Shown: one piece after another, positions 33,151 to 43,894 of the stretch | Numbering within the stretch: the stretch's first letter is position 1 | How the letters are laid out: every line of letters begins with the position of its first letter | Assembly: GCA_021292105.1 (NCBI GenBank) | Contig: CM037867.1 | Span: 12,085,683 to 12,149,682, forward strand | Direction of reading: 5' to 3' | DNA: 64,000 bases | DNA from: Anadara kagoshimensis | Lineage: Eukaryota > Mollusca > Bivalvia > Arcoida > Arcidae | Position numbers and translations under genes: made by a program | Notes under the pieces: model-generated | What the model was told of the DNA's origin: nothing | The model's database searches: none | Seen by the model: the letters and a program-made list of their open reading frames with translations, nothing else

Positions 33151-33563
33151 ACAGAAATTAAGACGGGCATGTTGAAATGGAAGAAGAACCCGAAGATAAC
33201 AACGACCTTTTGAAGCGTATATGAATTGTGAGTATTTCAGGTATGTCAATGCGTAACTTAATATGTGGAACTTGTATATGGGGAAAGTTTCATCATGCCA
33301 GCATAAGAGACAGTACATTCATTGGTTTGTTGCATATCCAATCAGATTTCATTAAAGCCGCGGAAGTTTATCTTTGATTATTTCTTTTATTCAATCAGAA
33401 ATCATTAAACTTATTCTATTGGATGTTATTTATATTTAGGTTTTGTTTTCTTTTAAAGATCTGTCATTGGTTGCTTTGAAACAGCGTGCTAGCCAATAAG
33501 ATGTCATGAAATGTTTACAAGGAAATCTTTTTTCTTAACACTATTTCTCTATTAGATAACAGT

Positions 33564-33575
33564 ACTATATATAAA
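33564..33575 (+). promoter_or_regulatory. TATA-like core promoter of the lectin gene
   Basis: ACTATATATAAAG lies about 65 bp before the start codon. With usual spacing, transcription would start near 33,595-33,600, giving a 5' UTR of about 40 nt. Confidence 0.55.
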
Positions 33576-33636
33576 GATAAGAAGCGTGCTTCATTGTGTC
33601 AAACCATATCGATCATCTATTTATTTAACCTTTAAT

Positions 33637-36600
33637 ATGGCTATGTTTCATCTTTTGCTGATGGTATTCTTTATTCAAGGTAAGTAGATTTTGATTCATC
33701 CGGCCTCATTTTTCTGGTGGAAGTTCATGTGTTTAACTAAATATATCAGTTTCAAAGATTTCACTTTGCTTTTTGTGATATGGACATAGATTCGATATGA
33801 TTGTGTTTGATAAGCAGAGTTCAATTTTGTAATTTTTTTAATTTTTTTTTTTTTGGGGGGGGGGGGGGGAGAGGAGGATGGGGGCATTTTAAAAAAGATT
33901 ATAAATTTATTTTGCATTTATGTTATGTTAAATATGACCCCATTAGACCTAAACAATTAGGCAATTTAACAAAGGGAATGGGCTTTTCTAAAATGGACAC
34001 TTCCTTAGTTCTAGTATTTGATATTTTCTGCATTTTTAACGAGAGCGTTGCAAATGGCTAAAATTTCGGTCCGAGCGCTACTAATGAGAAATTGTGTTCC
34101 AAAACTGTTGTCTGGTATTCTAAAATGCAACAGGTTTAGTGATAATATATACACAATGTATCCTGTAACACACAAGTGACTACACGTCCCCTAGCACCAT
34201 AGTTTATGTGATAATAATAGACGCGAATAATACACAGTTGACGGGTCTTATTATTTTTTCTGAACATTGCTGTTTATTATACTTTTGACAAGACGAAAAC
34301 CATTTAAGACCAATCAGTTTGTAAACAAGGGTTGACTGGCTGTTAATAACCTCCGAAAATAACATGAAAGATGTCTAAATTTAGCAAAAGAAAAACAAAA
34401 TGAAGCTGAGCAAATGTAGACATTTATGAATTTAAAGTAACTTTACTGAAAGGACAGGATCAATTTAAAACGAATCAGTACGCAATGATTGGCTGTTTAT
34501 GGCCACCTCTGGCTACAACTTGCTGTTAATGTCCTCCGTATAACACGTCTGAATGATGCCTCACGAGGGATCTAGATAAAGAAACAACTATTTAAAGGTC
34601 AGTGCATGTAAATTGGTCTCTGGTTTAAATTATTTTTAGAGAATTTCTAACTCGATTTCTTATAAGGTCTCTGGTTTATCGTTGCTGTGTCCTTAAACTA
34701 AAATTTATCCTTCATATTTAGTGTAGTAGTTTTATTAAGATATGTCAATAAAAAGGCTTTATTTGGATGACAAGCATGCCAGGGAGTGACCAATCACTTG
34801 TTTAGCCGATTGTCTTATCATTCAATAGAACATCTTTTTGAGTAACAAAAGTGACTTTATTCGAAATCTCTTTCTTAATATTACATAATTACATGTAGTT
34901 ATAAGTGTTTGAAATTGCTTACAATCGCCCTAGCTGTTTGTATATGTCTGTACATTTTGTCATGTATATGTGTTTCCTCGAGTACCAACTCCGGTGGTGT
35001 AGAGTGAATAAAGAATAAATTTCGCCAGTGTACCACATGATATGGCATAATAATTCTGCTGAATGATTATTATCAGGGGAGGGGATATAGTAATGCCTTC
35101 CGTCCGTCCGTGTGTTCGTCCGTCACAAAGTTTGTCCGCGCTAGTGTTAAACCAGTCCCGGTTCATTGATTTTTCCAAGAGTTATGGCCCTTTGTGTCTC
35201 AAAATTTGTCCGCACTAGTTCTCATAGACCAGTCATCCGATATTCATGAAATGGTCAGTGGGAAGTGTAGTTGTGCATATCTTGAACAAGTTCCGGTTGA
35301 TTGTTTTTTCCAGGAGTTATGACCTTTTGTGTCACGAAGTTTGTCCGCGCTAGTTCTCCTAAACCATCCATCCAAAATTCATGAAACTTTACAGTTATGG
35401 TCATTGGGAAATGTAGTTGGGCATATCATGAACCAGTTTCGGTTCATTGATTTTTTCAGGATTTATGGCCCTTTGAAGTTTAATTTCGTCCGTTACAAAG
35501 TTTGTCCACAGCAATGGTCAGTGTGAGTATAGTTGTGAATATTTTAAACCAGTTCCGGTCCATTAACATTTCTAGGAGTTATGGCCCTTTTTAGTTTATT
35601 TTCGTCTCACAGGTAATTTTCAAACTTCTAACATATATAGTACATAGTACACCGATAGGTAATCAACAAAACAAGAGCTACATTGGCGCATATTAATACC
35701 CTAATAAAACATTATTAAAAAAATCCAGTTATTTATCTGTTCCTTTCACACAATTTTGATTACACACGTGGCGGGTGTAGCTAGCTAAACAGGAGGTGCT
35801 TACCCTTCCGGAGCACCCGGCCTCACTTCCCTGGTGGGAGTTCAAGTGTCTAACCTAACTTGTCAGTTCCAAAGTTTTTACTTTGCTTCTGGACTGTGAT
35901 TCGGACATGATCATGATCATGATCATTCCTGTATGTTTGTTTTTGATTAATACTTGACTTGTTCAGACTTCATAGATAGACACATTGGATGGACAGGAAG
36001 AAAATATGCAACACTTGACATTCTTACTTTTAAGATAAGAATGGCAAGTGTGACACTGTCGTTCATCTGAAAAACATTTATCAGCGAAGAATCTTGCTTT
36101 CATTGAAAGCTCTTTTTGTCATTGGCGATTAATAGCTGCATTTTCATGTTTTTCCTTAAAATGTTACGTTCGCTGGCACTGTTGCTAGGTACATGATTTT
36201 TCATTGCAAATTCATTTTCTTCTTCTATTTCACAGTTTGTGCAGCAATACAGTGTAAAGACGGATGGATTCACCATGATCATTCCTGTTACTTGGTTGTT
36301 GATTTTATGAAAGTACCATGGGTTGAAGCTCAGGTAATATTATTTTTAATGTTAAGTATACAACATTGACCTGCCCGCTTGACCTTTCATTTCAATATTT
36401 ATTACAGATCAATTCATTTATGTGTGGAGTACTCAGATGTTTAATTCGTCAACATCATAAGAAATACTCACTTTATAGAGTCAACATGTGTACCTTGTAC
36501 GTATTAACTTAAATTCTTACATAACCAATGTACTGTCTGTATCCTCCTACATAAATATTCCTAATAATAGGTCGAGCGGACAGGTCAGTGCTGTTTGTCT

Positions 36601-39593
36601 ATATACGTGTACATACAGTATCAAGTTTAACCTTAAATGTATACTGATCCCAATAGAAAGTTCGGAGCCCCCCCCCCAATAAAATTGTAACACAAACGTT
36701 TAAAAGAACTGCAATTTAAAATTGAGCCAAGTTTGATTGAATTATTAATGTTTTAAAAGAAATAAAAAACGTTTTAGTTACATTTTAAGTCTATCAGTCT
36801 TTATATACGCTTGTGCATCAATTTTAACGTGAAACTCCTAACGTTCCAATCGGACCAGTATGTTAGATTCGGTTATTAGACTGTATGATGTAAGTAAGAC
36901 AGAATATTTCATCCCTACAACTATCCTGTACCCAGTATACCATCATCTATCCTTACATATCAACTATATATAGCTCCTAATAAAAAAAAACATACTAATC
37001 CATGTCCTCCCAATCATAAATACGAAGCAAAGTAAAAACTTTGGAACTGGCATCTAAGGTTAGACACCTGAACTTCCACAAGGGAAGTGAGGCCGGGTGT
37101 TCCGGAAGGGTTAGCACAAAGGATATGTCAATTAAGGTCAAAATATAAGGTCAAATTTGACAAACTGAGCTGTACACTTTTATAGATAAACAACAGTGAC
37201 TTGTCCGCTTGATCTTAAATTTAAATACAGTCAACCCTGCCTTAAAACCACCTCTATATAAGGACCACTTACTTATAAAGCTTGTAGAATTTTATCCCAA
37301 ATGTTCTTTATTCATATGAATTAAACCTGTATATAAAGACCACCTGCCCATAAAGGGCATATTTACTCGTTCCCTTGGGTGGCCTATATAGACAGTTTTG
37401 ACTGTATTAGTAATTATTTAAATATAATTAAAATATCATTTAAATTATAGAGCAGTATAGAAAAGTAAAGAAAACACCGTTTTTATTTCGTCTAATCGTA
37501 GGAAACATGCATTTTTAACGTATGAATTGAGAACCCTAATGATACCGTATATTTGGTAAGCTTCTTAGAAATACATTGTTGGCTCGGGGATATAGCAAGT
37601 CTAAAACAGAAACAAACGCCAAAGTTTTATTGCCGTCATCACAATGGTGTTGATATGTACGATGCTTCTGAATCTAGAATTATCTTTGATATGTTTGACG
37701 CCCAGTAGTTCCTTTCATTCTCGATAAAACACGTGACGAGTATGCCTAACTAAACATGAGGCGCTTACTCTGCCGGTACACCCGGTTTCATTTCCCTGGT
37801 GACAGTTCACGTGTTTAACTTAATTTGCTACTCTTCAAAGTTTTTCTCTGTTATGGGATTGTGATTTCTAAAAAAACACGTATGTTTGGTTTTTTATTTA
37901 ATACTACATATTGTTTTGTATTACATACGTGTCAGGTGAAGCTAGCTTAACAGGAAGTCCTTACCCTGCCGGTACAACCGGCCTCGCTTCCCTGGTGTCA
38001 GTAAACGTATTTTACTTAATTTACCAGTTTTGAAAATTTGTACACTTATGGGATAGTGATTTGCACATGGAAACCAATGTTTGTTTTTGATTTGAAACTA
38101 TACACTGTATTACACACGTGTACCTAGATATGAAGGAGACACCCTTTCGGAGCACATGGCGTCATTTCCATGTTTGAAGTTTACGTTTTTAATTTAATTT
38201 ACCAGTCTTCAAACTCTGTTATGAAATTGTGATTTGGACATGAGTTTGTATGTTTGATTTTGATTTGTGATGGTCATACTATTTTAGGATCATTGCAGAT
38301 ATGAAGGAGGGATGCTAGTTGAAATAAACGATGTTACAGAAAACAATTTTCTGAAGAATTATTTAGGCCGTCTACATGAATCTAGTAAGATATTTTTCGT
38401 GTATTACGCTTCCTAGGTAAACCACTGCAGGAGCTCAGTTGGTAGAGTGCTCGCTCCGTAGGTGGAAGGTTGTGGGATCGATCCATTGTTTGGTCTAACC
38501 CAAGACTTGAAAGTGGGTAGTGACTGTACTTTTGTCAAGCTCTCGGCATTACCAAATGAAAGTCACGGTTTTTTCGGATAGGTTCTTAAAATAAACGAGG
38601 TCCCGTGTCATGATGGGCCTGGCATGCTTAAGAATCCTGCTGTATAATGCCAGCAGCACAACAAAGAGGCAAAAATTCTGCACCTTCGCCTAAAACTGGC
38701 AACATCTCGATATAAATGAACTATTTTTCAATAGAACGTTAAAAACCATTACTCAGATTCTTCCTAGGACAGGTCCTCACTTCCCTGGTGGTGGAATTTC
38801 GCATGTTGAACCCAACATAACTGGTCTTGTACTTAAATTTATAATCATCATCATGGCATTACATTTTGATAAAAACCGCATTTCTGAACCATCCTTTTTG
38901 TTATTCAATGTTACAAATAAATACATTTTTGAATCAGATATAAATGTTGCGGGTGTATCTAGCTAAACAAAAGTATAGCATCCGTTCAAACTGCCCTTGT
39001 AAAAATTCTTTTGTTTAACTTATTATGTCAGTTTTTAATGTTTATTCTTTAATTTTGTATTTTTTAAAGTTTTATCTTTGTTTTTGATATTGTGATTGTA
39101 ACAAGGACATGTGAATTTGTGATTCATTATAGAATAAATATATGTTTTTACAAAAACATAAAATAAAGTCTCTCCTTAAGTAGCAGAGTAGAGTATTTTA
39201 GTTCCATGTTCCTTTCACACAATTTTGATTACACACGTGGCTAGCTAAACAGCCGGCGCTGTGCTTGGAAGTTAACGTACCTAACCTAACTTAGTCCCAA
39301 AGTTTACTCTGTTTCTGGATTGTGATTCGGACATAGATTAGTATGCTTTTGATTTTTCAGACAGTTTTTGGATTGGTGGTACTGACATAGCCACTGAAGG
39401 CGAATGGAAATGGAGTGTGAGTGGCTATAGATTCGGATTTACAAACTGGGGTCCAGGGGAACCTAGCAATGCCGGTGGGTATCACCAGACAGAAGAATGT
39501 GCGGAACTTTATCACAATTTTAACTTTCAATGGAATGACGAAAACTGCGCCTTAAAGAAAAATAACTTCATATGCGAGATAGAGTATGTATAG
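33637..39593 (+). CDS. Secreted C-type lectin, four exons, complete
   Basis: Exons are 33637-33679, 36236-36333, 38288-38384 and 39361-39593, all with GT donors and AG acceptors; junction phases are 1, 0 and 1. The product is 156 residues. Residues 1-18 (MAMFHLLLMVFFIQVCAA) are a signal peptide, so it is secreted. The single C-type lectin-like domain has the six cysteines of the long form: C21-C32, C50-C151 and C126-C142 by family pairing. WIGG is at 83-86, an EPS motif at 113-115 where sugar-binding members have EPN or QPD, and WND at 137-139. The Ca2+/sugar site therefore looks largely present, with a non-standard specificity motif. In molluscs such proteins are commonly soluble immune or mucus lectins; that role is inference. 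Introns carry many mobile repeats but splice sites are clean. The gene is followed directly by hammerhead repeats. It shares exon layout with the partial lectin at 1-736. Confidence 0.9.
33690..33805 (+). repeat. Family 1 copy, sense, in lectin intron 1
   Basis: CCGGCCTCATTTTTCTGGTG, GAAGTTCATGTGTTTAACTA and TTTTTGTGATATGGACATAG mark it. It begins right after the exon 1 donor. Confidence 0.7.
33837..33876 (+). repeat. Poly-T / poly-G run
   Basis: A T-rich run passes into 14 consecutive G and then a G/A-rich segment. Low complexity; it yields spurious glycine- or proline-rich frames. Confidence 0.95.
34069..34118 (+). ncRNA. Hammerhead-type motif, degenerate
   Basis: GGTCCGAGCGCTA, CTAATGAG, a short stem II, then AAAAC and TTGTC. 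Core and stem I are changed. A Family 2 relic in lectin intron 1. Confidence 0.4.
35085..35625 (+). repeat. Degenerate tandem repeat, about four units
   Basis: Each unit has a form of GTCCGTCACAAAGTTTGTCC, GCGCTAGTTCTC, ACCAGTTCCGGTTCATTGAT and GAGTTATGGCCCTTT, spaced about 115-160 bp. Non-coding; located in lectin intron 1. Confidence 0.8.
35755..35950 (+). repeat. Family 1 copy, sense, near consensus
   Basis: GATTACACACGTGGCGGGTG, GCTAGCTAAACAGGAGGTGC, GGAGCACCCGGCCTCACTTC and CCTGTATGTTTGTTTTTGATT are present. There is a short ATCATG repeat near its end. It is one of the best-preserved copies. Confidence 0.9.
36359..36596. mobile_element. Family 5 palindromic MITE, copy 3
   Basis: The left arm CAACATTGACCTGCCCGCTT and right arm GAGCGGACAGGTCAGTGCTG are inverted repeats. 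It lies 25 bp after lectin exon 2. Confidence 0.7.
36985..37125 (-). repeat. Family 1 copy, antisense
   Basis: CATACTAATCCATGTCCTCC, GAACTTCCACAAGGGAAGTG and GGCCGGGTGTTCCGGAAGGG mark it; it is cut off after the last motif. Confidence 0.8.
37177..37225. mobile_element. Half of a Family 5 MITE
   Basis: AAACAACAGTGACTTGTCCG then CTTGATCTTAAATTTAAA is one arm only. It ends exactly where the Family 4 MITE begins, and no second arm was found nearby. Confidence 0.5.
37226..37406. mobile_element. Family 4 MITE, copy 3 (opposite orientation)
   Basis: 181 bp from TACAGTCAACCCTGCC to GACAGTTTTGACTGTA. The interior is the reverse complement of copies 1 and 2 (ACCTGTATATAAAGACCACC). Confidence 0.8.
37560..38270 (+). 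mobile_element. Fossil retroelement end with three tandem tail units
   Basis: 37,560-37,720 aligns to the RT-protein C-terminal fragment (GCCGTCATCACAATGG, TTTGACGCCC). Three Family 1 tails follow head to tail at about 37,728-37,900, 37,925-38,100 and 38,115-38,270, each with a GCACCCGG/ACAACCGG-like block, a TTTCCCTGG-like block and a GTGATTT...ATGTTTG end. The last unit ends about 20 bp before lectin exon 3. The copy is old and broken. Confidence 0.65.
38424..38740 (+). mobile_element. tRNA-derived SINE, copy 4
   Basis: A box (GAGCTCAGTTGGTAGAG), B box (GGGATCGATCC) and the full body, including GAAAGTGGGTAGTGACTG, CCGTGTCATGATGGGCC and CTGCACCTTCGCC. About 315 bp in lectin intron 3, starting about 40 bp after exon 3. 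Confidence 0.85.
38935..39115 (+). repeat. Family 1 copy, sense, diverged
   Basis: AAATGTTGCGGGTGTATCTA, GCTAAACAAAAGT and AACAAGGACATGTGAATTTG mark it. Confidence 0.55.
39225..39350 (+). repeat. Family 1 copy, sense, internally deleted
   Basis: GATTACACACGTGGCTAGCT, AACCTAACTTAGTCCCAAAG and GATTCGGACATAGATTAGTA mark it. It ends about 10 bp before lectin exon 4. Confidence 0.75.
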
Positions 39594-39631
39594 TTAACTT
39601 ATATTACATTTTATACCAGATTAAATTTTAC

Positions 39632-39683
39632 AACATTAGACGGTCTTTTCGGAATACAATTACTCAACAGTAGTACTTGGACC
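39632..39683 (-). ncRNA. Hammerhead ribozyme motif, left of the LINE
   Basis: Minus strand: GGTCCAAGTACTA, CTGTTGA (one base off CTGATGA), a TAATTGTATTC stem-loop, CGAAA, AGACC, GTC and TAATGTT. The whole repeat unit spans about 39,610-39,792 and is the first of the array split by the LINE. The core change makes activity doubtful. Confidence 0.5.
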
Positions 39684-39792
39684 AAAATTGTGAAATCTTT
39701 TTTTAATTTTTAATTTTTTTTTATTTCTTTTTTTTTTCAATGGGATGAAAAAATATCCAAAGGCCCAAAATATATTGAATCTTTACTTACTG

Positions 39793-39808
39793 AACTTATT
39801 TTAATTTT
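39793..39808 (-). repeat. LINE target-site duplication, 3' side
   Basis: AACTTATTTTAATTTT, identical to 47,025-47,040. Part of the T run could belong to the element's A-rich tail. Confidence 0.85.
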
Positions 39809-39909
39809 TTTTTTATATTTATTTTTTTAATTCACATTCATCATATTTTAACAATACTCTAACATCTATACATATATAATACAATATAAACTTACATAAT
39901 GAATGTGTT

Positions 39910-39947
<38 letters not shown>

Positions 39948-40070
39948 AGTACTTTATTATAGTGACATGTGCATCAAATACAATAGTAAAGTATAATCAA
40001 TAACATAAAGTAGCACCCGGCCCAAAGGACCTGTAAGTCACTCAAACATATAAATCCATAGAACAATATT

Positions 40071-40115
<45 letters not shown>

Positions 40116-40221
40116 GAGAGAGAGAGTATTTACGTAAATATCACAATTGGTGGTTGAATAGTTTTAAAGTCATTCAGTACAATGTAACATTGATGTCCAG
40201 ACCTAATAAATAGATATAAAT
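39809..40221 (-). other. LINE 3' UTR with two GA microsatellites
   Basis: GA runs (plus strand) at 39,914-39,946 and 40,077-40,128 lie between the ORF2 stop and the A-rich tail. No other structure was seen. Confidence 0.8.
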
Positions 40222-43200
40222 TTAAGTTATTACAATATTGTGGAATTGTTGCCATTCTTTCATAAATTTTTCTAGATTATTTCTGCTTGTAGCGATATTT
40301 TTTTCAATATTGTACACATCAGCCAAAATATACTTAAATGAATCTATTGACAGGGATTTGCCAAGACATCTAGTTTTATAAATATAATATTTTATATGGA
40401 CTATAATCAAATTTTTTATTCTGTTATTTAAACTAAAGTCTCCTAATATAAAATGAAGTTTTGTAAAATCTAATAGTATGCTGTTTTGTAAAAACCAGGT
40501 ATCTAGTTCTTCTAAAAAATTTTGCACATATTCACATTCCCAGAAGAGATGTATAACAGTTTCATTACTTTGTTTACAAAAAGTACATTTTGGATCATTT
40601 CTTAAATTAATCTTAAACAAAAAGGCGTTAGTACCGATTATATTATTAACAATTCTGTATTGAAACCATTGCAGTTTTGTACTTGATGTTGTTGAAAAAA
40701 TTAATTTATAGATTTCTTTCCACGTTTCTGTATTTAAATCTTCAAAGATTTCTTGCCATTTTAACCTTGCGGTTGGTATCATATTATTTTGCTTCAAGAT
40801 TTTGTACATGTCTTTTGAACCTTTCTTACTGATAAAAAATACTTTTAAATTCACCGGAATAAATGGATTTTCAACTTTAGAAACAGGCGCTTGATTATTT
40901 TTTTTTCAACATACCTTTCACCGATGAAATTATACCATTAAAGTCTACAAAATTTATATTACAATTAAAACAATTGTTAAAACTTTTGAGGTCTAAAAAA
41001 TTTCCATCTATATCGAGTAAGTCGTTAACAAATTTAACACCTTTCTCGTATAATTTTCTAAAAAACATGGATTTATTCCCCTTTTTTATGTAACTATTGT
41101 ACCAAAGGAAGTTTTCAGAAGGTTGCTTGTAAGTTTTTAATGTGTGACATGTTTTAATTAACAATAACCATGCTTTAAAGACGTCAATCCAAAAATTGTT
41201 TTTTATCTTTTCAATATTTTCAGTTATAAAGTCCTCCCCAACACTAAGTAATTTGTGGATATCTATTTGAGAATTCAGAATTTCTTTCCAACTGCTTTCT
41301 TCATGTAGCAGCCTCCTTATCCAAGTAGTTTTAAGAGCATTTATATAAGAACTCAAATGAACCATTTTTAACCCTCCCTCTTCGTACTCTTTTATTAAAA
41401 CATCTCTTTTGACTCTACCAGTAGGACTATCCCATATGAAGTGATATAAAATTGTATTAAGTTCAGTAATAATTTTCTGGTTTGGATTTGGTAATGAAAT
41501 AAATAAATGGTTTAATTGTGAGATGAGGAGTGTTTTTATCACTGTGATTTTTCCAATCGGGGTGAGATTTCGTTTTTTCCATGACTTTATTAACATCCGT
41601 ACTGTATTTATTTTCTGTTCGAAGTTAATTTTGGTAATTTTATCTATATCTACATCAAATATAATACCAAGTAATGTAAAACGAGTATTGCCCCAGTGTA
41701 AATCATAGTCTATACATAGTTTCTCTTCACTGTATTTTTTATTTCCTATCCAAATAATTTGAGTTTTGTCATAATTTATTTTAAGACCCGAAATGTTTGC
41801 AAAAACATCAAGTTCGCATAAAGCTTGTCGTAACGAAAGTTCAGATCCGTCCAATATAAGACAAGTATCATCTGCAAATAGAGATATTTTAGATTCAGTA
41901 AGATTTGTTCTAATTCCTTTTATTTTCACATTATTTCGAATTTTTATTGCTAAAATCTCAACACATAGTAAAAAGATATATGGTGACAAAGGGTCCCCTT
42001 GTCTACAGCCTCTTTTAATTTGAAAGAAGTTTGTTAAATTCCCCCCTTGTGTAACTGCAGATTTAATATCTTTATAGAAACTAGAAATCCATTTTCTTAT
42101 AGAAATTCCAAAATTAAAAAGAGTTAATACTTTGTCTAAAAAGGACCAAGAGATTGAATCGAAAGCCTTTTCGAAGTCCACTAATAATAATAACCCAGGA
42201 ATATCATTGTATTCAGTATATTGCATTATATCGTATATTAGTCTAGTATTTTCTCCAATATATCTCCCTGGAATGAAACCCGTTTGTTCTTTACCAATTA
42301 TATTATTTAAAGTCGGTTTAATTCTGTTCGCTATAACCCCTGAGCCTATTTTATATACCGTATTAAGAAGAGTAATTGGGCGCCAATTTTTCAATAAGTG
42401 TTTAGATTTTCCTTCTTTTGGTATACATGTTATTATTCCCTCCCTTTGTGTTACTGAAAGTTGTCCATTTTTATACCCATAATTTAAAGATCGAATAATA
42501 AAGGGCCCAATGTCATTCCAAAATATTTTAAAAAATTCAACAGTAAAACCATCAGAGCCAGGACTTTTATCATTTTTCATATTCTTTAATGTATATAAAG
42601 CTTCTTTTTCAGTAATAACACCTTCTAAACGATCAGATTCGCTTTTGGTTAATTTTGAATAGTCACAATTGTTGAGATAGTCGTTTAAATCTACATCTAA
42701 AATATTACGGTTTTCAGAGTACAGATTACTATAAAAACTTTTGTTGGTTTTTCGCCCTCTGTTACCCATTTAAATCGCGATCGAACGATAGAACTTTTGA
42801 TTTTTTCTTTTCTGACATTCTCTAATTGTACCCGTTTACCCTCTAATATACCAAAGTTTTGATCATTTAAATTTTCTTCCAAGTATTTTATTTCATCCAT
42901 CAATGTTGTCTCTTGATTTTCTTTTTGTTTTTTTACATAACTCACGTATGAAATAGTTTTACCCCTGATTTCCATTAATAAAGTTTCTAAAAATAATTGA
43001 TCATTAATATTGAATTGAACGGAGTCAAGTGGTATTTTATCAATATTATCTAAATCATAGACTGGGATTGCATATTGTAATTTGATTTTACTTATTAATT
43101 CTTTTATTGTTTTAATGTATTGTAAGTCATATAATAAAGAATTGTTAAATTTCCACAATCCTCTTCCCCTAATAAATTCGTTCAACGTCATTTGTAATTG

Positions 43201-43894
43201 GACTAATGAATGATGATCTGAACGATAACCTGGTTTTATAAAAGCTTGAAATGTATCTGTCGATAAAGTTTCACTTAATATGAAGAAATCTAATCTCGCT
43301 TGTTTTAGAGGGTTTTTTCTTCTCAAGTATATCTTTTCAAATTTGGATTAAGCTCTCTAAATGCATCTATGCAATTATTTTCCTGAATAAAATCTAATAA
43401 TTTGTTTCTGGCATTTGGGTTATTTGTACTAATGTAATTGAATGAGTCTAAATCAGGGTCCAAGCAAAGATTAAAGTCACCACAGATAATAAAATTGTTA
43501 TCTCCAAATTCAGCAATTATTTCAAAGATATTGTTATAGAAAATCGGGTCATCTTTATTAGGACCATATAGGTTTACAAGAGTTATTTTTCTCTGCTCAA
43601 CAAAGATTTCGATTGCAATATAATTTCCATTTTTATCATGTGATTCTTTTAACAATTCAAATTCAAAATTATTTTTAAAAAGTATACAAACACCCTTGCA
43701 TTTGACCTAAATGAACTGAAAACACATTTATAACCCCATTCCTGTTCTATCGACGAATTAATTTCAAATGTGAAATGTGTATCTTGTAAACAATATAAGT
43801 TATAATCAAGTGAATTTAGATAGTGAAATACATCTCTTCGTTTAAGTTTGTCTCCCAGACCTTGGCAATTTAATGATAAAATTTTCAAAGTCAT
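40222..43894 (-). pseudogene. LINE ORF2: endonuclease and reverse transcriptase
   Basis: About 1,220 codons in total, in five successive open segments: 43,894-43,649; 43,655-43,323; 43,326-42,697; 42,769-40,895; 40,854-40,222. The first begins MTLKILSLNCQGLGDKLKRR and has CLQDTHF, the start of an endonuclease/exonuclease/phosphatase domain; the next has GDFN and the third SDHHSL, its catalytic motifs. The fourth, 624 residues, is the RT: GSDGFTVEFFKIFW, WRPITLLNTVYKI, DFEKAFDSISW, GCRQGDPLSPYIFL and SLFADDTCLIL. The last carries CTFCKQSNETVIHLFWEC, a zinc-knuckle typical of these LINEs. It would nick target DNA and copy the element RNA. The frame breaks could be real or sequence errors in A/T runs. 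Confidence 0.92.

Noticed and set aside
33801-34061. Glycine-rich open frame
   Set aside because: Produced by a poly-T/poly-G run and the edge of a Family 1 copy.
35085-35625. GTCCGTCCGTCC segment as a coding or zinc-binding repeat
   Set aside because: All frames are broken between units; it is a degenerate tandem repeat.
41523-42482. Plus-strand open frames opposite the LINE
   Set aside because: Antisense shadows of ORF2; no domain of their own.
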